A stretch of DNA of 64,000 bases. Origin: Centropus unirufus. Lineage: Eukaryota; Chordata; Aves; Cuculiformes; Centropidae. The notes under the pieces are model-generated. The model did no database searches and had not been told where the DNA came from. It was given only the letters and a program-made list of their open reading frames with translations. Numbering within the stretch: the stretch's first letter is position 1; every line of letters starts with the position of its first letter. Both the position numbers and the translations under genes were made by a program. The stretch covers positions 1,322,637 through 1,386,636 of the forward strand of contig VYZI01000068.1 in NCBI GenBank assembly GCA_013397695.1, given 5' to 3'. Below are positions 24,301-36,858 of the stretch, one piece after another.

Positions 24301-27300
24301 CAGTCTGGAAAGCTGTGTTCATAAATCTGTACATATCCTTCCTAACTGAAAAGCAAACGATTTGATAAGAAGGCAGTAGGGAGTTCAAAAGACCTAGGGC
24401 TTTCTTCAGCTCTGCTATGTGATGGGTGGAGCGGAGGAAAACACTTCCCTTGCTTGAGAAACTGTTGGGAAGCCTGCACATGCATGCACAGGGACATGTT
24501 TTTTCAGGGAATGGGTGCTGTGGCTGCATACCCGAGAGCAGAAGTAAGCTATAAATTATGCCAGGGCATTTTCCTAGTAGAAAGAGGTCTGTTGTGCTGT
24601 TTTAAAAGAAAACTAAGTTTGGGCCCTACTGTGTATAATTTGCTTAAATGATTGTAATGTAGAGGTGCTGTCCATGTGTGTTTCTGTAAATGGGCACTTC
24701 AGAACAGAAGAAATTCTCTGTAAAAGAGCATTTATCCTTCCTGGGCTTCACAGTCCCACCCAAACCTTCTATTGATTTGTCTTTTGGCTTACACAGGGCA
24801 TTAGCATTTTCTAATAGATTGCCAACCACACCCATTGTCCGTACCATACACTCGGTTATTCTACCTGGGATGACCATTATCCCAGATTTTGCTAGGTGAG
24901 GTCTTTAACAAACTAGTGTTCCTGCTGTGATGGGCAGCACTCCCGTTAGTGTCACGCAGCGCTCTCAGAGGGCTTCACCTGGCACGTTGCTTGGATTTTC
25001 ATGCTCATGAGCCAGCTCAGGGGACGGGTAATTACTGGGGACTGAAGTCAGTTCATTTTAGGTACCTGTTACCTGTTGTAGTCCAGATGATCCAGTCAGT
25101 GGGGCGTGAGTAAGCACTCTGGTTCCTGGGGACAAAAAAGCCGAGTCACCGCCTGGCCTTCAAATCATCCCAACAAAGTGACAGTCCTCAAATGCTTTAT
25201 GGAGCTCTCGGAAGAGCCTTTTGCTCTGCACCTGTCAGTAGGATACTGTGCACATCATGCAGTTCTGAAAAACATTCCTGTAATGTATTGGAGGAGGAAT
25301 CTGAACTGGGATTCTCTCGTTGGAGAATAAGAGTGTTGGTTTGTCGGTTTTTTTTTCCTCACTGATCTCATTGGTGTTCAGATGTTTTTTTTAAATTCAA
25401 GTATTTTTCATCAATGCTGCATTAGTCAACAACTGCGTTAATCATTTGCATTATTTCTTTTTTAAACTATTGCTGAAATGGTCATGCTTATCAAGGTGAG
25501 TAGTGCTAATTTGGCTCGCTGAGGTCAATAAGATGAGGAGAATTAAATAGGGCTCACTTAAAGCAGGACGATTAAGATTTGTTATGGAAATATTGCAAAA
25601 TAGTTTTTGTAAGTAAATATCTTTAATTTATTCGATGTATATATAACACATGAATCCAAATGTAAATATTTTGAATCTGCTCTTTCCTTAGATTTTCTGA
25701 ATCATATGGATTTATTCTTAATTTAATTTTTAAATGCATTTTTAAAATTCATAATGTAAAAAAATTGAAGTAATACTCGAAGAAACTTGGGTACCATCAC
25801 TATAAACTGCAGGAACTACTATAATAATTGCCTTTTTTTAAAATTTCTGGATCAGATCAGCAATTAAGTTTATTGGAGGAAAGGATTCTTAGGAAGAATC
25901 CAAATGGCACAGGTAGATGGCTCACTCGTGATCTCACAAGTCAGCTGTTATGTGGGCTGATAGGAATTACATTTCACTATCTCGCGGTTTCTCTGCTAGA
26001 GAGATATCTTAAGGTGACTTTATGTGTAATGAAATGAGAAGGCAGATTTTGCGTTGTGAAAACTTTCATTTTATTTTCTTCTCCACCTAGTATGGAGTTC
26101 TTCAGAGCCTTATTTTAAGGATTATAACATTTGTGTCTAGTGCTTAGCATTATCTACCTTTGAATCATAGAACAACAAGATGAACTTTTGCTTTGGACTT
26201 GTGTTTAATTCAGATTTAGAATGAGGCCTTTTTTGGTCTCAGGACTACCTGTCTCTTTCCTACGGCCCATGCTTCCTTGTCTTCTCCCACAGTAGCCATC
26301 ATCCACATGAAAATCCTCATATCATCACTCTCTTCCCCTCTGTGCTGTACAAAGCACATTCCCTAATCCTCCTCCTGCACACTCTTCTCTTTGTGCCCCC
26401 CTGCTCCAAACCCTGCCCAGTGACAGGCAAAAGCCACTCTCTGTGGTGGTCACATCCGAGACAGCCTAACCTTGGGGGTCACACAGGCATCAGCTATTGC
26501 TCCTGTAGCTCAAATACAGCAGCATCTCAGAACGGTTCCAGAAGTCCCTCTGGCTCCTCCACACCTTGCTGGCCGTGTGCCGAGCTGAATGCAGTGGGAG
26601 CATCCAAACAAGTCTCGTTGTCAGAAGAGCATCAGAGAAACTTCTCGATGGCCAGCATGCAGCCTATGGGATTGTTGGCTGTTCAGCTCGTGAAGAAACG
26701 TTTCTACCATGTCAGGAGCAGAAATGTGTGAAGGACATTTAGTCCTCTATTATATCAAGGTAATATATTTAGCAGCAAAGATCAACCTTTTTACAGAGCA
26801 TATTCGTCAAGTCTTGTGTCCATGACAAAGAGAAAGGAAAGGCTATGGGCAGTTTCTTGGGTAAAAGTCTGCATTATTTGTAAGTTCTGTGGTGGACTAT
26901 TTTGATGTTCTGGTAAGGTTTTCTTGCATATGAAGATGATAACAGCTGTTTCACAGGGATTCGCTTATCTGCAGGCAAACATAGACCTGCTTCCAGCTGA
27001 ATGAGCTAAGCACACGGTGCTGTCAGGCTTAGTCATTGTAGCAAGGTACCAGAGAAGCAGAGAAGGAAAGGGCCTTCTTCATGGTTCTCAGGGCCCGCTT
27101 AAGCAAACACATTCTCAGAACAAGAAGAATCTATCCTCCTCTGGCATCTCTTTTCCTCTGGCACACTCCCTCTTGCCCACCCCAAGTGAGCTGATTCAAG
27201 AAGCTGACGTGAGTGGTTGGGTTGTTTGTGTTTTGGGTGGTAACCATTTTAGAACTTGCATTTTGATGTGGTTCTTCTTAGAAGTGGGGGAAAGTGGAAA

Positions 27301-27869
27301 TTTTCTGACTTTAAGGACCTGAAATCTCTTTAAAAAAAAGGGATTTTTGTTTGTTTTTTTTCTGTTTGCTACTGTGTTTAGGACATCCCAGAATCATTTC
27401 TACCATACTAGAAGGAAAAAAAAGGGTGAGAGAATCAGAAATGCTCTATTGCAAAATTAAGTTTATTTAGAGAATTAGTTTGCTTGTCATTATGTTCAAG
27501 GTATTGTGGTAAAAATCTACAAATACTTTGAGTGCAATCTTAGTACATAATGGTGGTATGTGAAATCATTTTTACTTTCTTAAAAGTGACTCCTATGCCT
27601 CTACCTGCTTCTAAATATTGAAGACAGTCCCTTCTCCAGGCCAGTCTAGCGTTAACATCCCTCTCTTCTTTCCTTCAGAGCATCAGCACTGAAGCAGCAG
27701 TTGTTTCTGTAATAAATTCAGACTGCAAAACAGTTTCACAGAGATATGTAGCCGAATTATTTGTGAGCTGATAATTTGTGAGCTCGAAAAGGCACATGAC
27801 CTCAGGAAAGCTGGCACGTCTTTGAGGTCAGTATCTTCCAAGCTTGAGAGTGGGACACCTCATTACTCA

Positions 27870-28340
27870 GGGAAATGAACAAGCATATGAGACCGGCCTG
27901 GGACTGGTCTTACAGGGACCCCATGGCTGAGTTCCAATGGGAAAAAGGCACAGGTGGAAGCAGGGACTGCCCACAGAGGAGGGATTTGTAGACATTGCCT
28001 GGGCATGCGGTTATGGTGCTTGGAAATCTAAAGCTCCACCAGAATTGGGAATTGCTTGGGCAACAAGAGCAGTATGTCTCGCTTCATTAGTGGTAAAAGG
28101 CTAAACAGGGAAAATGTGAAGCTGTCACTGAATGGGGCAGGGGATGCAGTGACAATGAACTGAGGTACCAAGTGGTGCCTTTGCCTCAGCCTTCACCCAC
28201 AAGGTCTCTCTAATCTCTGTCAGCCAGGTGCTGGAGAGCCCCTTGATATGGTCCTTCAGATAAAGGAGAAAGGTGGAACTTGTGGAAGGCCAATCCATGG
28301 GAGCACAGACTCTCCCTTGCAGGAACTACTGCAAGAAGCT
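27870..28340 (+). repeat. Old internal CR1 LINE fragment, sense to FRY
   Basis: Colinear diverged matches to the reverse-transcriptase ORF region of avian CR1 as I remember it: 'gcctgggcatgcggttatgg', 'gggcaacaagagcag', 'aacagggaaaatgtgaag', 'gaatggggcaggggatgc', and 'tgaggtacc...tttgcctcagcctt'. No intact reading frame remains; small indels and stops interrupt it. It lacks the 3' tail, so it is an internal remnant. Boundaries are approximate. Confidence 0.8.
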
Positions 28341-28976
28341 AACCAATTCCATATATATTTATAATCTTTTTTATATTGCAAATTATAGACACCTTAAAAA
28401 CTGAGAGATGACAAAGCTTTTCTCTGTGCAGCAGACAGTGGAGCTTGCTCGAGCGAGTGGTTGAATGAAACACATCTGGGGAAGACCAGCTCCCTGGCGT
28501 GCTCTCTGCCAAGTGCGGTGGTTTCACTGATTTGTTGAATGCTGCTTGCTTCTTCCTCTGCATGAAATGCAGAGATGTCTAATACAGAGACCACCAGCAA
28601 TTTTTATTTTTTTTTTGCATAAATATCAAGGTCAGTGATACAGCTGGTATTACAGATGGGAGGTTCAGCTCTGTCAAGTTCCAGAAGGGAGATTTTGGGG
28701 TACTTTTCAGGCCACTGGTTTGAAGAGAAGTCTGAGTATTGTTTTGTAAAGGCTGTAGGATTGCTGTAGAAACATGTATCATGTGTCTCCAGAGGAATGT
28801 GTTGCCGATAAAGAGCTTAATAAGGGGGTTACAGCCTTAGAAGAGGAGCTTCACAAACACGCACACTAAAAAATGGGGCCCCTTTGAGAGACACACTGTA
28901 CAGTCTTTATCGTGAATGCTTTCTATGCTTTCAGAAATTTGCTGTCATCAAATGTAGCGCTAATGGACAGAAGGAG

Positions 28977-29028
28977 AGAGGCTGCTGTGGTTTTCAGTAG
29001 CAGAGAGGCTGCTGTGGTTTTCAGTAGT
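28977..29028. repeat. 27-bp tandem duplication (two copies)
   Basis: The unit containing GAGAGGCTGCTGTGGTTTTC is present twice, nearly perfectly, with a 27-base period. The two copies are almost identical, so the duplication is recent. It happens to stay in frame in a short spurious ORF (28912-29115). Confidence 0.9.
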
Positions 29029-31379
29029 CAGTGGGAGGATCAGAAATCATTGATTATTACTGTTCTCAATTTCATTTTTAATTGTGAAGTTGCAGATGGT
29101 TTTAATTCCTTTTAGAAAGGCCAAACTTTGGAAGTCTCATTTCTGTTCCCTGGAATTCTTAAGTAACCAGTAGCACCTGGCTCAGCACAGAAGTCTGCCA
29201 AAGGTCTTGTTTTGCAGGAATTCTCCCATAATGAAGTGATCATTACAGTAACATTTTTTCCTAATGTCTACCTACCTAGCTCACCCCTGTCTCTGCAACT
29301 CTGAAGAGTCTCAACTTGCATGTGGAGTAAATTAAACTTCAAAGGATGCCCATTTATCAGTTTGTTTTGATATTGATTCCCTTGAACAACTTCTGTTGAG
29401 CAGAATATAGACAATTACCTTTCTGGCTGCATTCCTGATTGTTACTTATGAATGTCTTAAACTGTCTGGATCAATTTGCCTTTTCAGTCAGGATACCTGT
29501 ATAGAGTTCTAGCCAGAGTTCTTCCTTCAGGAGGTTGTCGAGTAGATTTCTGCATATACTCCCAGTAATATACTGGAGTATGGGATTTATTCTGTCTGTG
29601 TTATAGAGATACCAGGTGTCGAACATGGTCTACCTGAGATGAGGCTTTGCAATTGGTTCCCTCGTAACTGGAATTATTTTTAGTCTGCCTTCCAATGGAA
29701 GCAAAGCTTATTCAGTCTGCCTGTCTTTTTTGAACATATTGACCAAATTCAGAACAATTCAGAGAAGGGTAAAATAAAGATACCTAAGTTTGTACAGAAC
29801 TTGCGAAACAAAGCAGTTGGGTAGTGAAGAGAGAAGACCACCTGATGAAAAATAGCATAAGAAAACCTGCACACAAATCTCATAGTGTTGCTTATTTGAA
29901 AATACATTCACAAGATGCAAGTTGACATTCAGTAGTTCAGATGCAGGAAAACTGCTGCAAATACCCTGCTTGCAATGGTCTACTTTAAAATGACATTCAT
30001 ACAGCACTTCCCATCGGGAAGCTTTACAGACTTAAATTCTTCTAGCATTATTACATGAATGTGAAAGATGGATATATTATTCCTTTCTTGCTATTACTGA
30101 GCAAATTGAAACAGAGAAATTAACTTAGAAATGCAAGATTACACATGAAACCTGTGTTAGAGAGTTAGAAATGAAACCCTGTCTTCTCTTCTTTTACTGG
30201 AATAACCTTTTTTTCTTTCACATTCTTCGTAGCCAAATGATACATTGCAAATCAAGACTCAAGTAGACATTATTTGTAATGAGATTTTTGTCTGGCAGTA
30301 AGCAGTAATTTTCAAATGGAAATGTCTTTGGATTATTTAAATTCTACAGGGTGCATATTTGTTGCTATCAATGCCTTAAATGAGGAGAAAATTACTTACC
30401 TCTTATTCCTTCTCTTTGAAGGCAGATATTTGAAAGGAGTAACCTCATCACACCCTTACCTGGGTTCCATCTGAACCAAAGCGAGGTGGTTATTTGGATT
30501 TTTGTTCTGTTATTTACAGGCAGGAAAATTTGGCAGAGCAATGTATGTGTTCTTTACTGGGATGAGTACTTGGTCAAAAGCAGTAACTGTCCAGGAATCC
30601 AAAGTGCATTGAGCATTGCTTTTGAGATACAGATGTCACTGGGATTGTTAGTAAAGTAAGCAATGTCTCAGCTTGTCTGTAGTGAAGCTTTAACACGTGT
30701 CTTCCACAAAATGGAAGATGGAAATATTTTCAAAGGGAAGGTGAAATTTAAAGTTTTGATTGTTTTATTCATTTATCTGTCACTAGTTCAAGGAGTAAGG
30801 GACGGGGAAGGTAGAAGTGAGCATTACAGGGAGCTGCAGGGTTCTGTGGCAAGTGGTATTACTGGAATTATTTGAATTATTATTTAGATGAGCTATTAAA
30901 GCTAAATTGTTGGTATAGACAGGTTGGAATTTTTTTTAAAGTTAGAGAATATTAATGATTATGTGTATATATTATGGTACTGACTTTCTGATGTAAAACC
31001 CCTCTTTCTGTTGCCAGTAAATTTTTCTGAGCTCAAATGTTTGGGCTAAAGCACTTTCAAACTTAATATCCCTAAAGGTGAGTTGGAGTATCTTCTGTGG
31101 AAATTGTTCTGCTCTCTCTAAGAATGAGAAAATGCAAAAACCCTGTTGTTTGTTCACATGAAAGATTCTCTTGAAGAGGATCTTTGGGGTGGGTGGGTGA
31201 CAGCCACCTTACGGCCAACTATCTCTGTATGGTGACTGCATGAAGAAAGTGAGGGCAGAGGGGAGAGTGAATTGGGATTAAAAGCCCTGCAAAGAGCCAG
31301 TGGGAATGAAGGGAAAGAGACAAGGGAGTCATCGAGGGGCAGGAATCAGAAGTAGGGAAACTGATACTTTCCAGACAGT

Positions 31380-31680
31380 GGGAGTGGAAATGGAAAGCAG
31401 CGCATGGTAGGAAATGGGGCCAAGGGGAGTCTGGGAAGGGGTGGTTGAAGGGCGAGGGGCAGCAGAAGGGATGAGGCTGGGTAAGAGGACTGAAAGGATG
31501 AGATGAGCGATGTTTGGCTGGGCAAGGGGAATAACACATGGGAGAAGGAAGTGGAATGGGGGACCTGAAGTGGGGAAGACACGGCTGAGAGGAGACCCTA
31601 AATATAGAGATGGGGATAAGAAAGGAGCAGCTGGTGAAATGGAGGAGGTGGGAGACAGAAAAATCCCCTCCCAAGTGAAG
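31380..31680 (+). repeat. Purine-rich low-complexity tract
   Basis: About 75% of the + strand bases are purines over about 300 bases (by hand count of several lines), as irregular GGGA/GGAA/GAAG words with no strict period. Marked strand asymmetry continues weakly on both sides (about 31240-31700). Open frames on the minus strand (a Pro/Ser/His/Phe-rich frame of 160 codons) result from the matching pyrimidine bias and are not genes. Confidence 0.75.
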
Positions 31681-32122
31681 AGTACAGTGCAGAAGCCCCA
31701 CTTTCCATCCTTGCTCCCTTGCTTCCTAGCAGATCCCTCCAGGAAAGGAGGGTATGCCTTGCGTTGCCTTAGTGCTTAGGTTAGGCGACAGAAAGGGTTG
31801 TCATCAGGTGAGGAGAGCAGCGGGTGACCTGTGTGCTGTTAAGGTAACTGGGTCAACAGTTGGTTCCTTTGGCATCAGATTAATCACACACCCTCTATCC
31901 TACCTCACTTCCCAGATTCACTTCTGACAGCCTGAATCCAGGGAGGTAGTGCAGCACACGGTGTGAGGCACACAGATGTACAAAGAAAAACTCTTAGCAG
32001 ATTATTCTTTTATTTATTAATACTTGAAATACAGTCGTGGATAACTTCCTGATGGATTTCTTCTCCAATACAGCAGGTAGTGTATAGGCTACTAGTAAGA
32101 TCTAGCCTGTTCTAGGGCCTCT

Positions 32123-32181
32123 TAGGAGGTCTAGGACATCAGACAAATCCTAGGAGGTCCTGGGAGGACATCAGACAAATC
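32123..32181. repeat. Near-tandem direct repeat
   Basis: The block TAGGAGGTC...GGACATCAGACAAATC occurs at 32123-32149 and again at 32151-32181, the second copy with a 4-base insertion. It is a local duplication with no recognised function. Confidence 0.85.
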
Positions 32182-32379
32182 TGGGGGCTTTTGACCGCAT
32201 TCTCAGGTGAATGAAGAAACCGACCACATATTCGGGTGTGAGTAAATACTTGAATGGCACTCAGCATAATTTCAAGCCTGAGTTTTATGAGCAATGTGTT
32301 AAAAACTGCCACGAGGGTCTGTAAATGAAGCATCCTTGCTGATGGTTTGTTGTCACATTAGGCTGAGCTAAGCAGTTGG

Positions 32380-32500
32380 GTACCGCAGGGATGGACTGTA
32401 GGCTTTGTTTTATTTCATGTCCTTGTTGGGGATTTGGAAGAAAGTAAAGAGGTTGTTAGACATTTGTGATAATCCTTAGACTGATAAATTTATCAGCAAA
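32380..32500 (+). repeat. Possible ancient CR1 internal fragment
   Basis: The order 'gggtaccgcagggat' ... 'tttgttttatttcatgtcc' ... 'gatttggaagaaagtaaaga' resembles the part of the LINE reverse transcriptase where 'VPQGS' and the following 'FNIFINDLEEG'-like residues are encoded. Strongly diverged; this is a memory-based resemblance only. Confidence 0.35.
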
Positions 32501-34568
32501 GAAAAAGGAGAAAAAAAATAATCACATGAAAAGACGGGTGATTTGGAGTACAAATCTGAGAATGGGCTTACCATGGGAAAAATGTACTTACTGTGGGAAT
32601 CTGTAAATGTCTTTGGAGAAAGAATTTAGTTGTGAAACAGGACACCCAAGACTGGCTACATTTTAGGACTGTAGTGTGAGAGCCCTTTTCCCTGCAAGGA
32701 GAGGCATGGGGTGAATGCCTTCTGCAGCTGCCGTGAGAGAAGCTCCATGCTCTTGCCCAGCTGCACCTGGGCCAACTCCCAGCTCTGTTTTCACTGGAAG
32801 TGGGAAACCCAGAGCTCTGTCCAATACAGCAGAGCTGCTGAGTATGCCAATTGCAAGTAAAGGGCTTGCAATTTCTTTGAAGACAAATGGTCGTCCTTCA
32901 GGAAATTTATTATGTGCTTATGATATTAGTAGACACTTAGAATGACTTTCTGCCTGATATTAATTCCATTCTTTCTAGTTCACCATAAAGGCTGTTATTA
33001 CTTTACTCAGTCATTTTCTTGTTACAAAAGTTAATATATTCCTGCAAAGTCATGAGGTAGATTAGTTTCTGATTTTAATCAAGCACGTTTCTCAATTAAG
33101 AACAAAGGGACGTACAATACTTAGTCTGATCCTCTTGCCCAGCTAGCACATATCCTAAATATTTACCTACCAATTTTCAGCCTTCTTGGTAAATTCTCCT
33201 AAAGCCCACCTGACTGAGTTGTCATGCATTTTAAGGATTACATTTTATTATAAATATATCCTCAAGACAGGACTTTTTGTTTTAAAGTTTTCATTTTTTC
33301 TAATATTAAATCCACAAATTACATTTCAAATTGGAGCAGTTTGCATTTATTACGTTGTGCAAGTTTGTTTACTTTATAGAAGCACAGTTTGAAACATTTA
33401 GCTGGAAGGTTTGAATCTCTACATGATTGTTATATATGAGTTTGTATTTGTGTGTAAATATATATAACTAATTATGTCTGGCTAATTCGTAGGGAAAATC
33501 ATCTTCACTCTTGAAACTTCCTATAACACAAATGATTAGTGTGAGCAAAGGCAATCTTTTTCAATCTACTTTTTCTGTTTTGAGTCATACACATCATATG
33601 CAATGTGAACTCCAATTACAGCTAAGGTTTTCCATAAACTGTACAAGGACCGGCACAGGTTCATGAAGTTCTGGCAAATATCTGTGTTGATAATTTAAGT
33701 AAAATAAAATGACCAGTATTTGCAGAAAGCTGAACATTGTCCTCAAGTTTTTTCACCAGAGACAAAGGAGTATTTATATCAGTGGAATCAGAGTTAGACT
33801 GATATCATGTGTGTTTTTTAAAAGCCCACAAACTACATTTTAATTGTACTTTTTGGCATAGTCCAAATAAATTTTTAGACTAAACTTTTTTCAAGAAAAA
33901 AAATTACCTTTGATTTCTTTTTACAGAATCATAAAATTAAAATCCAATGTAAAGTTTTTAAAAACAACAGATTATGCCTGATATTTGCCATTTTATCTAT
34001 TGTAACTCACTTCTATGGCATCACCTTTTCTGAAATACTGAACAAAAGATTACCCTATAGACTTCAGTATTTCAGGATGCTTATCCAGCTTTATCTTTAA
34101 ATCAATTCATGATGTTGCATTCATGGTAGAGTTGGACGGCTGCCACAAAGTTGCTTCTGTTCTTCGGTCAGTCAGTCAAGGCAGAGTGACTCCGAATGGC
34201 TTCTGTGGACTCAGTGGCTAAGGTGGCCGTTTGAATTTGAATCCCCCAATGGACTGAGAAATGGGCACACAGATTTTTGGTTTTAAGTCAAATGTAATGA
34301 GCCGATATGTGTGCCCCACAGAGACGCCTGAGATCTGTCTAAATACGTGAACCAGGTAACGGTGTTTCTTTAAGCAGTGACTTTTCTCATCTGTCCTGCC
34401 ACTTCCTCAGTACTGTTCCATTCTCTGGTACGTGTCACATCTGATGCTTAAGGGCTCACCTGCCCAGTAGGTAAAATCTCTATGTTTTTTGTGCAGCTCT
34501 TACTTCGTGGCATTTAATATCGCGAGGATAGACAGTGCCAAATCTGAGATGTCTTTACTAGCAAAAGA

Positions 34569-34580
34569 GGGGGGGGGGGG
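34569..34580. repeat. Poly-G run, 12 bases
   Basis: A G12 homopolymer follows GCAAAAGA. Its length is likely uncertain in the assembly. Confidence 0.85.
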
Positions 34581-36290
34581 TGGAACAATTGTTGTTTTGA
34601 AGGCTGGTTCTTGCCTTACCCATTGCTCTGCTTAGTGGGACAATAAAGTGGGGCTCAAAAAGAAGCCCAGGATGAAGGTGAATATGAGAGGAATTATTTA
34701 GCATGGCTTAGAGTCAGGCAGAAAAGAAGTAGAAACCTCCGAAGAATCTGATTTGGAGGCATCCATGAAGTGCGTCTAACAGTGACAAGAGCAAAGGGTA
34801 GTATAGGAATTTAGGCATTCCCTTTCTTTAATGTTAGTTTGTATTATAATCTAGCACGTAATTTTCAGTGATTGTCACTCATGGATTAACTGAGTGGCAA
34901 GTCCTGAACGAGAACCATGCTTGCTGTTACAATTAATCTCTAATTCAAAGCACATTAAAGTCTTTCTTCAAATTTGACAAACCTGAACAAGCAGAACATG
35001 AGTAATCCTTACCGTTCTGGCTGGGAGCCAGAAAATGAGAGAGCCCTCCAAGAAGGTGGGAGATGAGAGTTCAGACACCTTGAGGTTTAACTGAGCATTT
35101 AATCCAAAGCTGCCATGTTCTGGGTGAGTATTCCGGCCATCAACCTGATACATAAAAGCCATCACAGCCAAACTGAAAGGGAGAGGAGCTGCTTCCCTGC
35201 TCTGCTTTATACATCTGGAGTGGCCCAACAGTAAGAAGTCCCTGGAGGAAGTATCTCAGGAGGTGTCGGGCCCAGGTTGACTGTTAAGGATCCTGTTCTG
35301 AGCTTCTGTTGGACTCACTGGGAACTTGACCATTTTGGTCAGTTTTCTGGTTTCTGTTCCACAGGCCAGGTTTAAGCACTGAGCTTCTCAACTGCCTTGA
35401 GCTCTGAGTGGAAGTGGCTTGGCAATGCCAAATCCGCTCAACAGCGGTGGTTGGCCAAGAATGCAATGAAAATTTCAGTGCTTCTTTTCACATGTGTATA
35501 GGAATAAACGTCAATGTTGGTGTTTAAATTCTTAATTTGTTAAATCCTTATGTACCATTTCAGGTACTTGAGGTTCGAGCTTCTTATAGTTTTTTTATAG
35601 TTTTGCTTTCTTACTGACAAAGCCGTTCATTATCGTTGGGTTGCCATGGAGTACTGATCACACGGATCTGGGAATAATAACCCTTTATGCTAATATAGCT
35701 TGTCATTGTGTGTGATGCAAAGTGATGTCCCATAACAACAGCTGATGTTTGTAACTAATGCAATTTACGGTAAGATCACATTTTATGGAACAGCATTGCC
35801 AGACATTGCCTACACTCTTTCCTGTGAATTATCTTTTGGATTCCACACGTATTTACAAAGCCATTTATGCATTTTTTTAGGTCAGTATTATTTTGGTTTT
35901 AATTTCTTGCTACAGTGAGAATCAGGTTTTGTTTTTTTTAGCAGAACAATTCTGGCCTGTTTGCTTGATGCTAGAAACCTGTGTTTGTCTTTTGAGCTGT
36001 CCTGTTCCCTTGGAGCCTCAACTTCAGTTATAAAGTTCTATTTGGGACAGAGGCAGGACAATTTACAGGTTTTTGTGGACTTGGATTCCACAAGATGAGA
36101 ATGAAGAAAATTATGTTCAGTAGGTGGAATACATGATTTGGTAATGCAAACAGCATTACTACAACCTTTCTTATATATCCAAGCATGAAACTGAATTTTA
36201 TTTCAGACTCTGCTTCTATACAAGCAACCAGCCTTGAATCTTTATACTGATTCCACGTTGTTCTGTAGCAGATGACCAGGTATTATTTGG

Positions 36291-36858
36291 TGTCCTGGTT
36301 TCTGCTGGGATAGAGTTAATTTTCTTCCTATTAGCTGGTATAGTGCTTTATTTTGGATTTAGGATGACGATGACCTTTATAACACACTGTTTTAGTTGTT
36401 GCTGAGCAGTGCTCACACATAATCAAGGGCTTTTCATCTCACACTGCCCTGCCAGTGAGGTGGTTGGAGGTGCACAAGAAGTTGGGAAGGACACAGCTGG
36501 GACAGCTGACCCAAAGTGTCCACAGGGATGTTGCATATGGTAGGACATGCTCAGCATATGAAGTGAGGGGAGCAGGATGGGGAGTGCAGTCGTGGCTCAG
36601 GGACTGCCTGTGCTTCAGTTGTTGGGTGGTGAGCAATTGCATTGTGCATCACTTGTTTTATATATCTTATTTTTATTATTGCTATTATTGTTATTTTTAT
36701 TGCCCCTTCCTTTTCTGTCATTAAACTGTCTTTATCTCAGCCCACAGGTTTTACCTTTTTTTTGTTCTGTTTCTCTGTTTCTCTTCTCCATTCCATTGTG
36801 GGAGGAGGGAATAAATGGCTGTGTGGTGTTTGCCTGCCTGCTGAGTCGAACCACAACA
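36291..36858 (+). mobile_element. Solo LTR of an avian endogenous retrovirus
   Basis: It starts TGTCCTGGTTTCTGCTGGGA and ends CCACAACA, the TG...CA ends of a retroviral LTR, about 568 bases. Inside are 'gttgctgagcagtgct', 'ggtggtgagcaattgcattg', a TTATT-rich microsatellite-like patch, 'attaaactgtctttatctca' and an AATAAA near 36810. I recall this arrangement as a common LTR in many bird genomes (family name not certain). No internal gag/pol/env sequence or second LTR is present, so it is a solo LTR left by recombination. I could not identify a clean target-site duplication. It lies in FRY intron 1, apparently in sense orientation. Small open frames inside are meaningless. Confidence 0.8.

Noticed and set aside
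31219..31701. Minus-strand open frame of 160 codons, rich in Pro, Ser, His and Phe
   Set aside because: It lies exactly on the purine-rich tract; pyrimidine bias on the other strand removes stop codons. Composition is low-complexity and no domain is visible.
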